Below, piece by piece: positions 1 through 8,860 of a DNA stretch of 64,000 nt. The notes under the pieces are model-generated. The model saw nothing but the letters and a program-made list of their open reading frames with translations, made no database searches and was not told the origin of the DNA. Source of the stretch: Thiothrix subterranea (GTDB taxonomy: Bacteria; Pseudomonadota; Gammaproteobacteria; Thiotrichales; Thiotrichaceae); contig NZ_CP133217.1 of the NCBI RefSeq assembly GCF_030930995.1, positions 4,082,001-4,146,000 of the forward strand, in the 5' to 3' direction. Each line of letters opens with the position of its first letter. Position 1 is the first letter of the stretch. Position numbers and translations under genes: made by a program.

Positions 1-1
1 G

Positions 2-961
2 TTTGCCAAAGGCGATCACAGCCAAATGTTGTCGCCGGATGTTGCCAGCGCATTTGAAGCCTTCCAGCTTGGTGTGCCGTTTGTGGCGCAAAACACCCTG
101 CAAATGCGCGATGCGGCAATGGGTAGCGGCGTATTGGATGGCTTTGTCGGCAGCGAACAAACCTGGTTAAGCACCACTGGCATGGATGATTACCAATTCG
201 TGCCGTTCGGGGTTCGCCACGACAACCCGCTGTACGCCACCAACGAAGCTGACCCGGCGGAGTTGGAAACCTTGAAGCTATTTGCTAACTACATTGCTAC
301 ACAAAAAGCGGTGCTAACCAAGTACGGCTTTGAAACCAGCCCCGATTTCCGCGATGCCTACAAAATTCCCGATGGCAACACCATTGCCCAAGCGCAAAAA
401 CTCTGGAAACAGAAAAAGTCCGGCGGCAAACCCGTTGCAGCAGTATTTGTTACCGACATTTCCGGCTCAATGGAAGGCGAGCGCATTAAAAACCTGAAAA
501 AAGCCCTGATCGAATCCTCCGACCTGATCAGTGCCAATAATGCGATTGGCTTAGTGTCGTACAACGATACCGTGAACGTGGACTTACCGATTAACCCATT
601 CAACGTACAGCAAAAATCCTTGTTTAACGGCGCGGTGGAACAGCTTTCGGTGGGCGGCAAGACCGCAACTTACAGTGCCACTTTGGTGGCGGCGAATTTG
701 CTGAGCGAATTCAAAAAGACCCACCCGGATTACAAAACCGTGATCTTCGTATTATCCGATGGCGAAACCAATATGGGCGTGGATTTTGAGCAAACCAAAA
801 CCTTGCTGGAATTGGTCGGCATCCCGATTCACACCATTGCTTACGAACTGAGTTCGCCCGAACTCAAGGAAATGGCGAGTCTGGCAGAAGGCGCGTATAC
901 CGAATCGAGTGCGGGTTCAGCCTCATTTCGCATCGGTAATTTGCTGAATTCGGAAATGTAA
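2..961 (+). CDS. VWA-domain protein with solute-binding-like N-part (5' end outside window)
   Basis: The frame is already open at the first codon of the window, so the true start lies upstream. Counting from the first in-window ATG (position 26), residues 1-130 resemble an extracellular solute-binding fold, and residues 137-305 are a von Willebrand factor A domain. The MIDAS metal-binding residues are visible: DISGS at 144-148, threonines in GGKTAT near 213-215, and LSDGE at 243-247. Such proteins bind a ligand or partner through a metal-dependent face, usually in the periplasm; the signal peptide would be off-window. The gene is followed 17 bp later by a small membrane-anchored protein that probably belongs to the same operon. 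The VWA call is firm; the ligand is unknown. Confidence 0.85.
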   Translation, partial: FAKGDHSQMLSPDVASAFEAFQLGVPFVAQNTLQMRDAAMGSGVLDGFVGSEQTWLSTTGMDDYQFVPFGVRHDNPLYATNEADPAELETLKLFANYIATQKAVLTKYGFETSPDFRDAYKIPDGNTIAQAQKLWKQKKSGGKPVAAVFVTDISGSMEGERIKNLKKALIESSDLISANNAIGLVSYNDTVNVDLPINPFNVQQKSLFNGAVEQLSVGGKTATYSATLVAANLLSEFKKTHPDYKTVIFVLSDGETNMGVDFEQTKTLLELVGIPIHTIAYELSSPELKEMASLAEGAYTESSAGSASFRIGNLLNSEM

Positions 962-978
962 GCCAGGGGAGGCAGCGT

Positions 979-1368
979 GTGAAAGGCTTGAAAATCTTTG
1001 GTTTGTTTCTAGTGCTGCACGTCGCCGCTTGGGCGGGTACGCGCGTTTACCTGAGCCAACACCAGCCGGATGTGTTGATCGTGGTCGATACCTCCTATGC
1101 GTTGAAACCGCAATTCGCGGCGATGGAACGCTGGATTACGGCACGGGAAGCGAGTACCCGTTACAAAAAGATTGTAGTGGGAACGGACAAAGCGTTGCTG
1201 GGCGAACTTGCCTCCCTGAAATCCAGAGAGGCCATATTCCGCACCGCATTTGGACGGATGAGCGAAGAAAATTTGCAGCGTTACGCCTCAACGCCTGCTG
1301 TGGAAAAAATCCTGCTATCCGATGGCAGCATCAAGCCAGAGGGGTGGACCGTGGTTAAATTTCCTTAA
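979..1368 (+). CDS. Small hypothetical protein with N-terminal membrane/signal segment
   Basis: This is a 129-residue protein with a GTG start, preceded by a strong ribosome binding site (AGGGGAGG at 965-972). Residues 1-20 are hydrophobic (KIFGLFLVLHVAAWAG) and look like a signal peptide or single anchor, so the rest is probably periplasmic. The remainder has a short alpha/beta pattern, with VLIVVDTS near residues 33-40, which resembles the first strand and Asp-x-Ser of a VWA fold. No complete MIDAS set is visible. It lies directly downstream of the VWA gene and probably works with it. Its last 14 bp overlap the convergent permease gene. I do not recognise the family. Confidence 0.6.
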   Translation: MKGLKIFGLFLVLHVAAWAGTRVYLSQHQPDVLIVVDTSYALKPQFAAMERWITAREASTRYKKIVVGTDKALLGELASLKSREAIFRTAFGRMSEENLQRYASTPAVEKILLSDGSIKPEGWTVVKFP

Positions 1369-2251
1369 GCGGTGTGGTAGCTTGCATTTGCCCCGAAAAC
1401 AGGCTGGAGGCGAGAATCATGACCGCACCGCCCCATTCGTTCCAATCCATGCGCTCTTGGGTTAACCAATAGGCAGCAATAGCCGCCACCACCAGTTCAA
1501 ACAGGAAAATGACGTTGGATTGGCTTGCTGGCACTCGCGCAATGCCGTATTGCACTGCGTAGGTGACACTTCCCACCAACACCGCCAAACCCAGTAACAA
1601 AGCCATCGCTGATGTTGAAAATACTTGCCAGCCACCGCTATGCGGCATGAGCAGCAAACCCAATCCCGTCAAGACGCTCACCCCCAGCCATACGCTTAAG
1701 GTTTTCACGCCTTCGCTGACGTCTACGCCCAGATAACGCCCCGCGACAATGCTCAATGCAAAGGTGACTCCAGCGGATAAGCCCAACCATTCCGCCTGAT
1801 TACTCGGCAGCGGCAAACGCCCATCGGGTTGCCACAACATAATGACTGCCCCGCACAACGACAGCACAATGACTGACCACCCCACACGGTTCAAACGTTC
1901 ATGCAGAAAAACGCGGGCGAATACCACCGTCCATAGCGGTGACAAGTAAAACAGCAGCAAGACACGCATGATTTCGCCGTCTAATGCACCCAATACGTAA
2001 CCGACGTTGCTCCAACCGGAAGTGATCGCCAAGATCAGTAACCAAAACCACTGGCTGCGCACTTGCCATAACCCTTTGGCGTAATACCAGCCAATGACCA
2101 AGGTGGGCAAGGTATACGCAATACAAGTGGCGAGTAATCCACCTATCCCTAGGTCATCCAACAAGCGGAATGGATACCAAAACAAGCCCCACAAGGTGGC
2201 GGAGTAGAATAACGTGAGCAAGGCGAGATTGTGTTGCCAGCGAGTTGACAT
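1355..2251 (-). CDS. EamA/DMT-superfamily permease
   Basis: This 298-residue protein is almost entirely hydrophobic, with about ten predicted membrane helices arranged as two similar halves, the layout of the EamA (drug/metabolite transporter) family. The first half starts LALLTLFYSATLWGLFWYP; the second contains the conserved late pattern near ASQSNVIFLFELVVAAIAA with the helix-breaking QERM segment. Members of this inner-membrane family export amino acids, nucleosides or other small metabolites; the substrate cannot be read from the sequence. The gene is divergent from the AAA-peptidase gene and convergent with the preceding small gene, overlapping it by 14 bp. It appears to be a single-gene unit. 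Confidence 0.85.
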   Translation of the reverse strand: MSTRWQHNLALLTLFYSATLWGLFWYPFRLLDDLGIGGLLATCIAYTLPTLVIGWYYAKGLWQVRSQWFWLLILAITSGWSNVGYVLGALDGEIMRVLLLFYLSPLWTVVFARVFLHERLNRVGWSVIVLSLCGAVIMLWQPDGRLPLPSNQAEWLGLSAGVTFALSIVAGRYLGVDVSEGVKTLSVWLGVSVLTGLGLLLMPHSGGWQVFSTSAMALLLGLAVLVGSVTYAVQYGIARVPASQSNVIFLFELVVAAIAAYWLTQERMDWNEWGGAVMILASSLFSGQMQATTPLKEI

Positions 2252-2336
2252 GCCAGTTACCGGGTGATGATAATGCCGCGCAGTGTACTGGAAAAATTGC
2301 TTTGGGTCTGATGCCCGTTTGCTTTAAGATCACACC

Positions 2337-4235
2337 ATGTTACAACTTGATAAAGCCTTGATTCACGCTCGCAAAGCCGAGTTAGAATCCACCAAACACG
2401 CCCTGAAACGGCATTTCGTGGGGATCGACAAGATCATCGACGAGTTGATGGATTGCATCCAAGTCTGGTATTTAATGCCGGAATTGCTCAAGCGTCCCGT
2501 GATTGTGAACCTATGGGGCATGACAGGGGTTGGCAAAACCGATTTGGTACGCCAACTGGTCAAACACCTGCATTTTCAGGATCGCTTTGCGGAAGTGGAA
2601 CTCTCCAATATTGGGCAAACCTCGTGGAGTTCGTCCGTTTCCAGCGTGTTAGACGATTACGGTTTTCATAACGGCAAGCCGTGCATTGTGTTATTCGATG
2701 AAATTCAGCGCTTCAACACCATTGATTCCAAAGGCGAACAGTTACCGCAAACCAAATTCATGGATTTTTGGGAACTGTTATCCGACGGGCATTTGTCCAA
2801 AAAGCAAAAAGACGACCTCGACAGTTTTCTGAACGAATACTATCAGCGCGAACGCAATGCCCAGCGCCGCCGCAGCAAAGGCGAAAAAGAGGAAGACGAC
2901 GACAGCCCTGGCTACCTCAGTACTTGGGATGCGGTCAATCTAAAAAAAGCGCTGAATCTGGACATGGAAGTGGTGGATATGCTTGACATTACCGAAGAGG
3001 AAATGGTCAGCATGATTCTTACCGCCAAGCGTAAAAAAGTGATTTACGAACCCATTAATCACACCCAAACGCTGATTCTGATTTCGGGCAATTTGGATGA
3101 TGCGTTCCAAATGTCGCATCAAGCGGCGGAAGCGGATGTGGATGCGGATATTTTTCACGCCTTCACCACCAAAGTGACGCTGATGAATATCAAAGACGCG
3201 CTGCTGCGTAAGTTTCGCCCGGAACAAGTGGCACGGTTTGGCAATATCCACCTCGTTTACCCCAGTTTGCGCAAACAGGACTTTCACACGCTGATTGCGC
3301 GGGAAATCCAGCGGGTACAAACCGATACATTCGAGCGCACTGGCATTCGTTTGGTGACGGATGTGAGCATGAATCAGTTGATTTACCGCAATGGCGTATT
3401 TCCGGTGCAAGGGGTGCGCCCATTATTTTCCAGCGTGACCGATATTCTGGAAGTCAATTTGTCGCGCTTATTACTGCAAGCCCTCAGCGACGGTATTGAC
3501 ACCATTCACCTGAGCTATTCCGAAGAACGCCAAGCGATTGTGGCGCGGTTAGGTGAGATCACCACGGTGGAACACCCGTATGTGGGGCGCATCGACAAAA
3601 TCCGGCAGGACAATACTCAAGCATCCGTGGCGAATATCAGCGTGCATGAATCCGGTCATGCGGTGGCTTACATGGTGCTGTTCGGTTTGGTGCCGTTGCA
3701 ATTGCAAAGCAAGGTTGCCAGCAGCTACGCGAGCGGTTTCACCTTCCCGCACCAATTGCACCGCACCCGCCGTACTTTGCTGGATATGATCAAAGTGTAT
3801 CTGGCAGGCGGTATTGCGGAAGAATTGCTGTTTGGGCATTTGGAAGCCTCGACCGGGCGTGAAAATGACCGCGAACGCGCCACCGAATTGGCGATGGATT
3901 ATGTGCGCCGTTACGGTTTCGACGACGAATTTCAAGCCACGTACACCATTGAAGATTACCCTCACCGCATGAATACCGTGGTGACGGATATGGATGTGGA
4001 AAAAATGATGATGCGTCTGGTCAGCGAAACCAAGGAATTACTGGGGCAATACGTGCATTGCTTACACGCTCTGTCCAAAGCACTGACGGAAGCGGGTAAG
4101 CTGGAAACAGATCAAGTGGCGGCGATTGCGCAACAGTATGATGTTACTGCCGAGATTAAGCCGGAAGGTCATTTGCACATTGCGGATTATGCGGCACGGT
4201 TGCGGGAACCGTTGGTGTGGCGCGGGCGGCATTGA
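2337..4235 (+). CDS. Soluble Clp-type AAA+ ATPase fused to M41 (FtsH-like) metallopeptidase
   Basis: This 632-residue protein has two parts. Residues about 25-400 are an AAA+ module: Walker A GMTGVGKT (61-68), Walker B CIVLFDE (116-122), an arginine-finger region LRKFRPEQVARFG (about 289-302) and a sensor-2-like GVRPLF (359-364). The last two resemble the Clp/HslU clade, not FtsH. Residues 430-600 match peptidase family M41: the zinc site HESGH (437-441) and the downstream acidic ligand in GRENDRERATELA (D511). FtsH normally has two N-terminal membrane helices and a classic-clade AAA domain; neither is seen here. A charged insert (about 160-190) splits the AAA module. The inferred role is ATP-driven cytosolic proteolysis. 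The substrate is unknown. Confidence 0.85.
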   Translation: MLQLDKALIHARKAELESTKHALKRHFVGIDKIIDELMDCIQVWYLMPELLKRPVIVNLWGMTGVGKTDLVRQLVKHLHFQDRFAEVELSNIGQTSWSSSVSSVLDDYGFHNGKPCIVLFDEIQRFNTIDSKGEQLPQTKFMDFWELLSDGHLSKKQKDDLDSFLNEYYQRERNAQRRRSKGEKEEDDDSPGYLSTWDAVNLKKALNLDMEVVDMLDITEEEMVSMILTAKRKKVIYEPINHTQTLILISGNLDDAFQMSHQAAEADVDADIFHAFTTKVTLMNIKDALLRKFRPEQVARFGNIHLVYPSLRKQDFHTLIAREIQRVQTDTFERTGIRLVTDVSMNQLIYRNGVFPVQGVRPLFSSVTDILEVNLSRLLLQALSDGIDTIHLSYSEERQAIVARLGEITTVEHPYVGRIDKIRQDNTQASVANISVHESGHAVAYMVLFGLVPLQLQSKVASSYASGFTFPHQLHRTRRTLLDMIKVYLAGGIAEELLFGHLEASTGRENDRERATELAMDYVRRYGFDDEFQATYTIEDYPHRMNTVVTDMDVEKMMMRLVSETKELLGQYVHCLHALSKALTEAGKLETDQVAAIAQQYDVTAEIKPEGHLHIADYAARLREPLVWRGRH

Positions 4236-4279
4236 GAGTTGCCCCGCCTACGTAAAATTATTGATGTCAGTAAAAACAC

Positions 4280-4822
4280 ATGAATCAACAAGGCAACGTC
4301 ATTTTCTACACTACCCCTAAGCACCAAGTCCGCGTTGAAGTGCATTTTGAGGATGAAACCTTCTGGCTTACCCAAAAGCGCATGGCGGAACTGTTTGGGG
4401 TGGAATCGAATACCGTTACCTACCATCTGAAAGAAATCTTCGCCAACGGTGAGCTTGACGAAAATTCAACTACTCGAAAAATTCGAGCAGTTCAACAAGA
4501 AGGTCAGCGGCAGGTTGCCCGTACACTCGATTTCTATAATCTGGATGCTATCATCGCCGTCGGCTACCGCGTCAATTCCGCCGAAGCCACCCAATTCCGC
4601 ATCTGGGCAACCCAAGTCCTCAAAGAATACATCATCAAAGGTTTTGTGCTGGATGACGAACGTCTGAAAAACGGTAAGCAGTTCGGTAAGGAGTACTTCG
4701 CCGAATTGCTGGAGCGTATCCGCGAAATCCGCGCCAGTGAACGCCGTTTCTACCAGAAAATCACCGACATCTATAGCTATAGCCAGACCGTGCCTACGAG
4801 TCCTATTTTGACCGTATGGTGA
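4280..4822 (+). pseudogene. RhuM-family protein, C-terminally truncated
   Basis: The 180 residues match the N-terminal half of RhuM (virulence-protein) family members: a start like QGNVIFYTT, then WLTQKRMAELFGV (winged-helix-like), then YNLDAIIAVGYRVNS and FRIWATQVLKEYI. Family members are usually about 330-350 residues. After KITDIYSYSQ the sequence runs off into an unrelated tail. A second frame directly afterwards (about 4789-4851) encodes a short charged peptide, AYESYFDRMVKQLESKQ, before its own stop, which suggests a deletion or fusion joining remnants of two genes. RhuM-like genes are often found near restriction and toxin-antitoxin loci. It is probably non-functional. Confidence 0.7.
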
Positions 4823-4945
4823 AACAACTGGAAAGCAAGCAGAATGATTGAGATGAGGTAGTAACACGCTATGCAGCGACAATCTCAAGCCGTTCTGAAT
4901 TTTGTATAATATCTTTCCATTCGTGGGGTAACAATCGAGGCGAAA

Positions 4946-5476
4946 ATGATGCTAGAAAAGTATTGGATGTGGATAGTCCTGTTTTTGGTGGCTGGCTGCC
5001 AAAGTTCTACCAATATAAAACCTGATGAAGGTGCAAATCCCAAAACCTTCAAACTGGTCAGCAGAGGTTGCGAAGCAGCCGAGGTGCAGCAGTCCGCTAG
5101 TTCGGATTTGTCCATTAAAGCTTCAGTTGACCGCAGTTCTTACCGTATAGGAGAAAACCTAACCCTTTCTGTCAAATCGGAGCAAGATGTTTATATTTCA
5201 GTTATTGATCAGGGTTCTGCCGAACAGAACTCTGGGCAAGTGCTGTTCGTAGATGAGCGGGTGTCTGCGGGTACAACGCTAGTCTTTCCACCACAAGGCA
5301 AAGTCATGAGTGTGGAAGGTCCTGCCGGTTCCAATGTTTTGCAGATAATCGCCTCACGTCGCAAAGGCGTAGTCAAACAAGGCGCTAATAGCAAAGATGT
5401 CGCAGTAAAAGCCTCAGAATCGACCAGCAATGACGATACCGCGTACTGCAATATCCGGTTTGTGATTACGGATTAG
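4946..5476 (+). CDS. DUF4384 lipoprotein
   Basis: This 176-residue protein begins with a hydrophobic signal ending in the lipobox LVAGC (Cys18), so it should be lipidated and membrane-anchored in the envelope. Residues about 53-130 follow the DUF4384 pattern: a bioavailable beta-sandwich-like segment (SSYRIGENLTLSVKSEQDVY), then VYISVIDQ, then LFVDERVSAGTTLVFPP. The neighbouring convergent TIR protein carries a second DUF4384 domain, and the two genes overlap by 11 bp at their 3' ends. DUF4384 often accompanies caspase-like, kinase or TIR signalling proteins. A TATAAT box at 4905-4910 lies upstream with no clear -35. The function is unknown. Confidence 0.75.
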   Translation: MMLEKYWMWIVLFLVAGCQSSTNIKPDEGANPKTFKLVSRGCEAAEVQQSASSDLSIKASVDRSSYRIGENLTLSVKSEQDVYISVIDQGSAEQNSGQVLFVDERVSAGTTLVFPPQGKVMSVEGPAGSNVLQIIASRRKGVVKQGANSKDVAVKASESTSNDDTAYCNIRFVITD

Positions 5477-6440
5477 TCTGATACACAGGAACAATTATCT
5501 CCTGCTTTTTTAACCCGTCCACTTCTAGTTTTTTCAGGGCAGCATTGAAAGCAGCTTCATTATCGAACTGACTATAGCCGAGGTGGTCAGGTTTACCTTC
5601 GGGTGTCCACAGCAAAATGAACCTGTCAGAGCCATTGCCGGATGTAGCTTGTAACTCGATAGTTTCACCGTTGTATTGCGGGGTAAAATGCAGAGTGGAT
5701 GAGCCTTTTTCTGGGAGTATTTTGGTCACAACACCCTTGGCATCTTGATTCCAGAGAGTGGCATAGCCCTTGTGGGAAGCGCTAAACGTCAAGTAGATGC
5801 TATCACCCACGAGGATGTTCCCCTTGGGTTCATAATCGAGCAGCAGGGTTGGGCTGGTGAACTCTTCCCAGACTTGTTTGAGGTCGTTGTAGCCTCCAGC
5901 AGCGGTGAAAATCAGCCCAATAGCGGTAAACAATGCGGCGGCGAACCACTTCCAGCGGTGAATAACGCTCTCACCACTTGTTCTCTCATCCGGCAGGGGA
6001 TCAACATCTGCTGGCGATTCTTCTGGTGCATTTTCTTCAGTTTCAGTTGTTCTTGGGCAATATTGTGCAATCCCTCGCAGCAATGTCTGAAAACGTGGGT
6101 CGTTGGTGTCACCTTGCCAGCCTTGCAGGTCAGCGGTGTGGATACGTCCGAATGGCATTGGCAGGGTGACGGGTTGGTACAGCACGGGGATGAGAACGTT
6201 GCGTTGCAAGGCATAGCTGCTTTCTTCCCTGACCCAGAGGGAATCGACCGAGGCGGTTGACCAGACGGTGACGACACAGCGGGCGTTGTCCAATACGTGC
6301 TTGATGGCATTCTCGAAATTTTGACCGGGCAAGAGTTCGGCATCCCACCAGACGGCATAGCCTTGCGCGATGAGCGCGGCGGCGAGGGTGTCTACCCACG
6401 GTTTGTCTTGGCGGCTGTAGCTGATGAAAATGTCGTGCAT
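5466..6440 (-). CDS. TIR domain - TM - DUF4384 protein
   Basis: Residues 1-130 of this 324-residue protein are a TIR domain: the opening DIFISYSRQDKPWV, GYAVWWDAELLPG (27-39) and a Trp followed by acidic residues, WVREESSYAL (69-78), where TIR NADases place the catalytic glutamate (E72 or E73). An acidic linker follows, then one membrane helix at about 165-182 (WFAAALFTAIGLIFTAAGG), then a DUF4384 domain (about 198-300) containing LVGDSIYLTFSASHKGY. The TIR part would be cytosolic and the DUF4384 part periplasmic. Bacterial TIR domains often cleave NAD+ in cell-suicide or signalling roles; that is family knowledge, not shown here. It is divergent from the caspase gene. Confidence 0.88.
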   Translation of the reverse strand: MHDIFISYSRQDKPWVDTLAAALIAQGYAVWWDAELLPGQNFENAIKHVLDNARCVVTVWSTASVDSLWVREESSYALQRNVLIPVLYQPVTLPMPFGRIHTADLQGWQGDTNDPRFQTLLRGIAQYCPRTTETEENAPEESPADVDPLPDERTSGESVIHRWKWFAAALFTAIGLIFTAAGGYNDLKQVWEEFTSPTLLLDYEPKGNILVGDSIYLTFSASHKGYATLWNQDAKGVVTKILPEKGSSTLHFTPQYNGETIELQATSGNGSDRFILLWTPEGKPDHLGYSQFDNEAAFNAALKKLEVDGLKKQEIIVPVYQTNP

Positions 6441-6457
6441 GGTGTGGTTTACAACGT

Positions 6458-6473
6458 CGTGATTTTAATCACG
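6458..6473. promoter_or_regulatory. Palindrome resembling a Crp/Fnr-family site between TIR and caspase genes
   Basis: The 16-bp element CGTGATTTTAATCACG has 7-bp arms around a 2-bp centre. Its core GTGA-N6-TCAC matches the CRP half-sites, and it also approaches the FNR pattern. It lies 18 bp upstream of the TIR start codon in the divergent region (6441-6570), where it could control both genes. Confidence 0.45.
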
Positions 6474-6570
6474 GTAATAATAAACTAATCTATGCTCTAA
6501 TTGGTCTGTTAATCAGTACAATGTGGGCTGGGTTTGCGTAGGGCAGGCAAATAAAACAGGAGTAATGGGC

Positions 6571-7968
6571 ATGACGGGGCTGAAACTGGGTTTGGGAATC
6601 ATCATGGTGTTGCTGGCGGGCATGGCGTGCGCTGATGAGAAGAATGTGCGGCTGGTGGAGGCGCAACAATTCGCACAGGGCAACAAGGTTGCGGTGATTG
6701 TCGGGGTGAATACCTATGATCAGGAAAGTGGTTTGCGTCCGTTGAAGTATGCGGATGCCGATGCTAATGCGCTGACGACGGTGTTGCAAAAGCATGGTTA
6801 CGCAGCCAGAACACTGACCAATCAGAAAGCCACCAAATCCTACATCCTCAATGCGATCAAGCAGGCAGGCGAAACGCTGAACCCGCAACAGGGTACGCTG
6901 GTCTTCGCTTTTTCCGGGCATGGGTTCGCCCAAGGTGGCAACAACTATCTGGCTTCTTATGGTACGGTGGGTGGCAACCTGTCAGAGTCGGCTTTGTCCA
7001 TGCAGGAACTGGAACAGGCAGTCCGCGCCACTAAAGCCCGTCGTGCAGTGCTGTTCATTGATGCCTGCCGCGACAATCCGGGGCTGGAAGGCAGCAAGAG
7101 TATCGGGCAACCCAGCTTCATCCAGCAGCAAAGCGAAGGCATACAGGTATTGTACGCCACCAAGTTTGGGGAAATCAGTTGGGAGCATGACAGCCTCAAA
7201 CACGGCGTATTCAGCTACTTCCTGCAAAAAGCCCTGAATGGCGAAGCCGCCGACACCCAAGGCGCAATCAGCTTCGACAACCTGAAAAGCTACGTCCAGC
7301 AACAGGTCGCCAACTGGACATTTACCAATTTGGCACGAACCCAAAAGCCGTTCAGCATGGGCGAAAACTACGGTATATTCATGTTGGCGGCTGGTGGCAA
7401 CCTGCCAACTGCACCGACTCCTACACCAAAACCCGAACCCGTGGCTGCACCCTCGCAGCCAGTCATACGCCCAGAACCTGTGCCAGAACAAACGGCAGCA
7501 ACTAACCTCATTTCAGGCCACTACATCGACAATGGCGACGGCACAATCATCGACACCCAAACCAAACTAATCTGGAAAAAGTGCAGCGAAGGGCAAAGCG
7601 GCGATAATTGTAGCGGTGAACCTGCGACGTATACATGGGATGAGGCAATGGCAAAGTCTGGCAAAGGTGAATGGCGGTTGCCGACCCGCGAAGAACTACG
7701 CACGCTGGTGTATTGCAGTAACGGCACACCACAGGAATCGGCGTGGGATTACGTTTGTGATGGCAAATATGATCAGGCAGGAGAATACCAACGACCCACT
7801 ATTGGTTTGCAGGCATTTCCGAATACACCAATTGCTGTGTTTTGGTCGTCGTCCCCAGTGGCTGGTCATGGCTACAGTGCATGGATCGTCGAGTTTGGGG
7901 ATGGTCACGATGACCGAAGCCATAAGGATAATGCATTCCCGGTTCGGTTAGTCCGTTCCGGTCAGTGA
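6571..7968 (+). CDS. Secreted caspase-like (C14) protein with DUF1566 domain
   Basis: The start at 6571 is chosen because AGGAG (6558-6562) lies 8 bp upstream; an in-frame ATG at 6565 is too close. The product is about 465 residues. Residues 1-21 are a signal peptide ending ACA. Residues 38-275 are a caspase/metacaspase-like domain, with the catalytic histidine in FSGHGF (H117) and cysteine in DACRDN (C166). A proline-rich linker (about 280-325) leads to a DUF1566 domain (about 335-462) with GEWRLPTREEL, FWSSSP and FPVRLVRSG. It would be exported to the periplasm or surface. It is divergent from the TIR-DUF4384 gene and may form a signalling unit with it. The substrate is unknown. Confidence 0.88.
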   Translation: MTGLKLGLGIIMVLLAGMACADEKNVRLVEAQQFAQGNKVAVIVGVNTYDQESGLRPLKYADADANALTTVLQKHGYAARTLTNQKATKSYILNAIKQAGETLNPQQGTLVFAFSGHGFAQGGNNYLASYGTVGGNLSESALSMQELEQAVRATKARRAVLFIDACRDNPGLEGSKSIGQPSFIQQQSEGIQVLYATKFGEISWEHDSLKHGVFSYFLQKALNGEAADTQGAISFDNLKSYVQQQVANWTFTNLARTQKPFSMGENYGIFMLAAGGNLPTAPTPTPKPEPVAAPSQPVIRPEPVPEQTAATNLISGHYIDNGDGTIIDTQTKLIWKKCSEGQSGDNCSGEPATYTWDEAMAKSGKGEWRLPTREELRTLVYCSNGTPQESAWDYVCDGKYDQAGEYQRPTIGLQAFPNTPIAVFWSSSPVAGHGYSAWIVEFGDGHDDRSHKDNAFPVRLVRSGQ

Positions 7969-7992
7969 TTTTGCTTTTTGCAGTAAGCGGTT

Positions 7993-8124
7993 TCAAACCA
8001 GTTCGATCAGAAATGCCCCGGTATCCAGTTCCTGTTTGATCGCAGCCCAATGTTTTCTGAAAACATCCAGCAGCTTTTGTTTGGAGCAGTTGCCAACCCG
8101 TACAGAAATTGAAGGCGTATCCCA
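7993..8124 (-). pseudogene. C-terminal remnant of a DUF5615-type PIN-like toxin
   Basis: This is a 43-codon open stretch with no start. It reads WDTPSISVRVGN, then CSKQKLLDVFRKHW, then AFLIELV-stop. The pattern (hydrophobic strand, Gly-Asn-Cys, helix with Trp or His, final Glu-Leu) is that of the C-terminus of DUF5615 PIN-like proteins, which are toxin-antitoxin components. Only the tail is left, and it abuts the stop of the next PIN gene. Confidence 0.45.
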
Positions 8125-8125
8125 A

Positions 8126-8548
8126 TTAATTTATTCCAATTATTGATACCGCTTGTGCTGCGGTCATAATTTGTATGCCGCCAATCTGTTTCAACACCAG
8201 CAAGTCAGCATCGCCTGTTATCAGGCAGTCTGCTTTCCCCGCTAACGCCACATCCAGAAACGGGTTGTCTTTTTTGTCGCGGCACAGTTCCACGGTTTCC
8301 CCTATTTCATAGAACAATCCCACCCGACGCATGTTGTTGAGGAAATTCTGCCGCTTTTCGGTTGAAAAATAGCGGTCAAACTTTTCCCGCCAGATGACTT
8401 CCTCTAACTCGGCAAACGTGGTTGACGAGAACAGGAAAAATCCGTTCAGGGTAACATGATCAACAATTTTCGCGGGCGGACTGGAGCGGGAAATCAGGCT
8501 GCTGATCAAGACATTGGTGTCACAAACACAGCGTTCAAGGCTTGTCAT
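8126..8548 (-). CDS. PIN-domain ribonuclease toxin (VapC-like)
   Basis: This 140-residue protein is a PIN domain of the 'putative toxin component' type. Acidic active-site residues are visible: D10 in VCDTNVLIS, E47 in TTFAELEEV, D94/D99 in DNPFLDVAL and D113/D115 in LITGDADLL. PIN toxins are metal-dependent RNases that cleave tRNA, rRNA or mRNA when not bound by their antitoxin. The start codon lies 14 bp inside the upstream antitoxin gene, so the two are translationally coupled. Together with the palindrome at 8861-8878 this makes a complete, probably autoregulated, module. Confidence 0.85.
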   Translation of the reverse strand: MTSLERCVCDTNVLISSLISRSSPPAKIVDHVTLNGFFLFSSTTFAELEEVIWREKFDRYFSTEKRQNFLNNMRRVGLFYEIGETVELCRDKKDNPFLDVALAGKADCLITGDADLLVLKQIGGIQIMTAAQAVSIIGIN

Positions 8549-8828
8549 TCAGGATCGCTTCCAGCACGGATTTCGTCAGACCGCTTTGTTCCGCTTCGGT
8601 ACGCAAAGCTTCCAGTGAAGCCAACAACTGCTGGCGTTCCTGCTGCATGGCTTCTGCCCGCCTGCGAAGTAGAAAGGCTTCACCACCCAGCATTTCAAAA
8701 TCCCGCATGGACAGGATAACGGCAGTGTCGCGTTTGTTGCGGGTGATTTTGAACGGTTCACCCTGCCAGACTTTATCAAGCACCGCACCGAGCTGGTTAC
8801 TGGCCTGACGTGCGCCGATGGATTGCAT
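8535..8828 (-). CDS. Phd/YefM-type antitoxin
   Basis: This 97-residue protein opens with MQSIGARQASNQLGAVLDKV and continues with PFKITRNKRDTAVILS, the DNA-binding fold of Phd/YefM antitoxins. A helical, charged C-terminus (about 55-97, rich in Arg, Gln and Glu) would wrap the toxin. The gene overlaps the PIN toxin start by 14 bp. The perfect palindrome 33 bp upstream is the likely operator for autorepression by the antitoxin-toxin complex. Pairing of a Phd-type antitoxin with a PIN toxin is common. Confidence 0.82.
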   Translation of the reverse strand: MQSIGARQASNQLGAVLDKVWQGEPFKITRNKRDTAVILSMRDFEMLGGEAFLLRRRAEAMQQERQQLLASLEALRTEAEQSGLTKSVLEAILNDKP

Positions 8829-8860
8829 GGTTATTTCTCACTGAGTTGTATTGATAGTAG

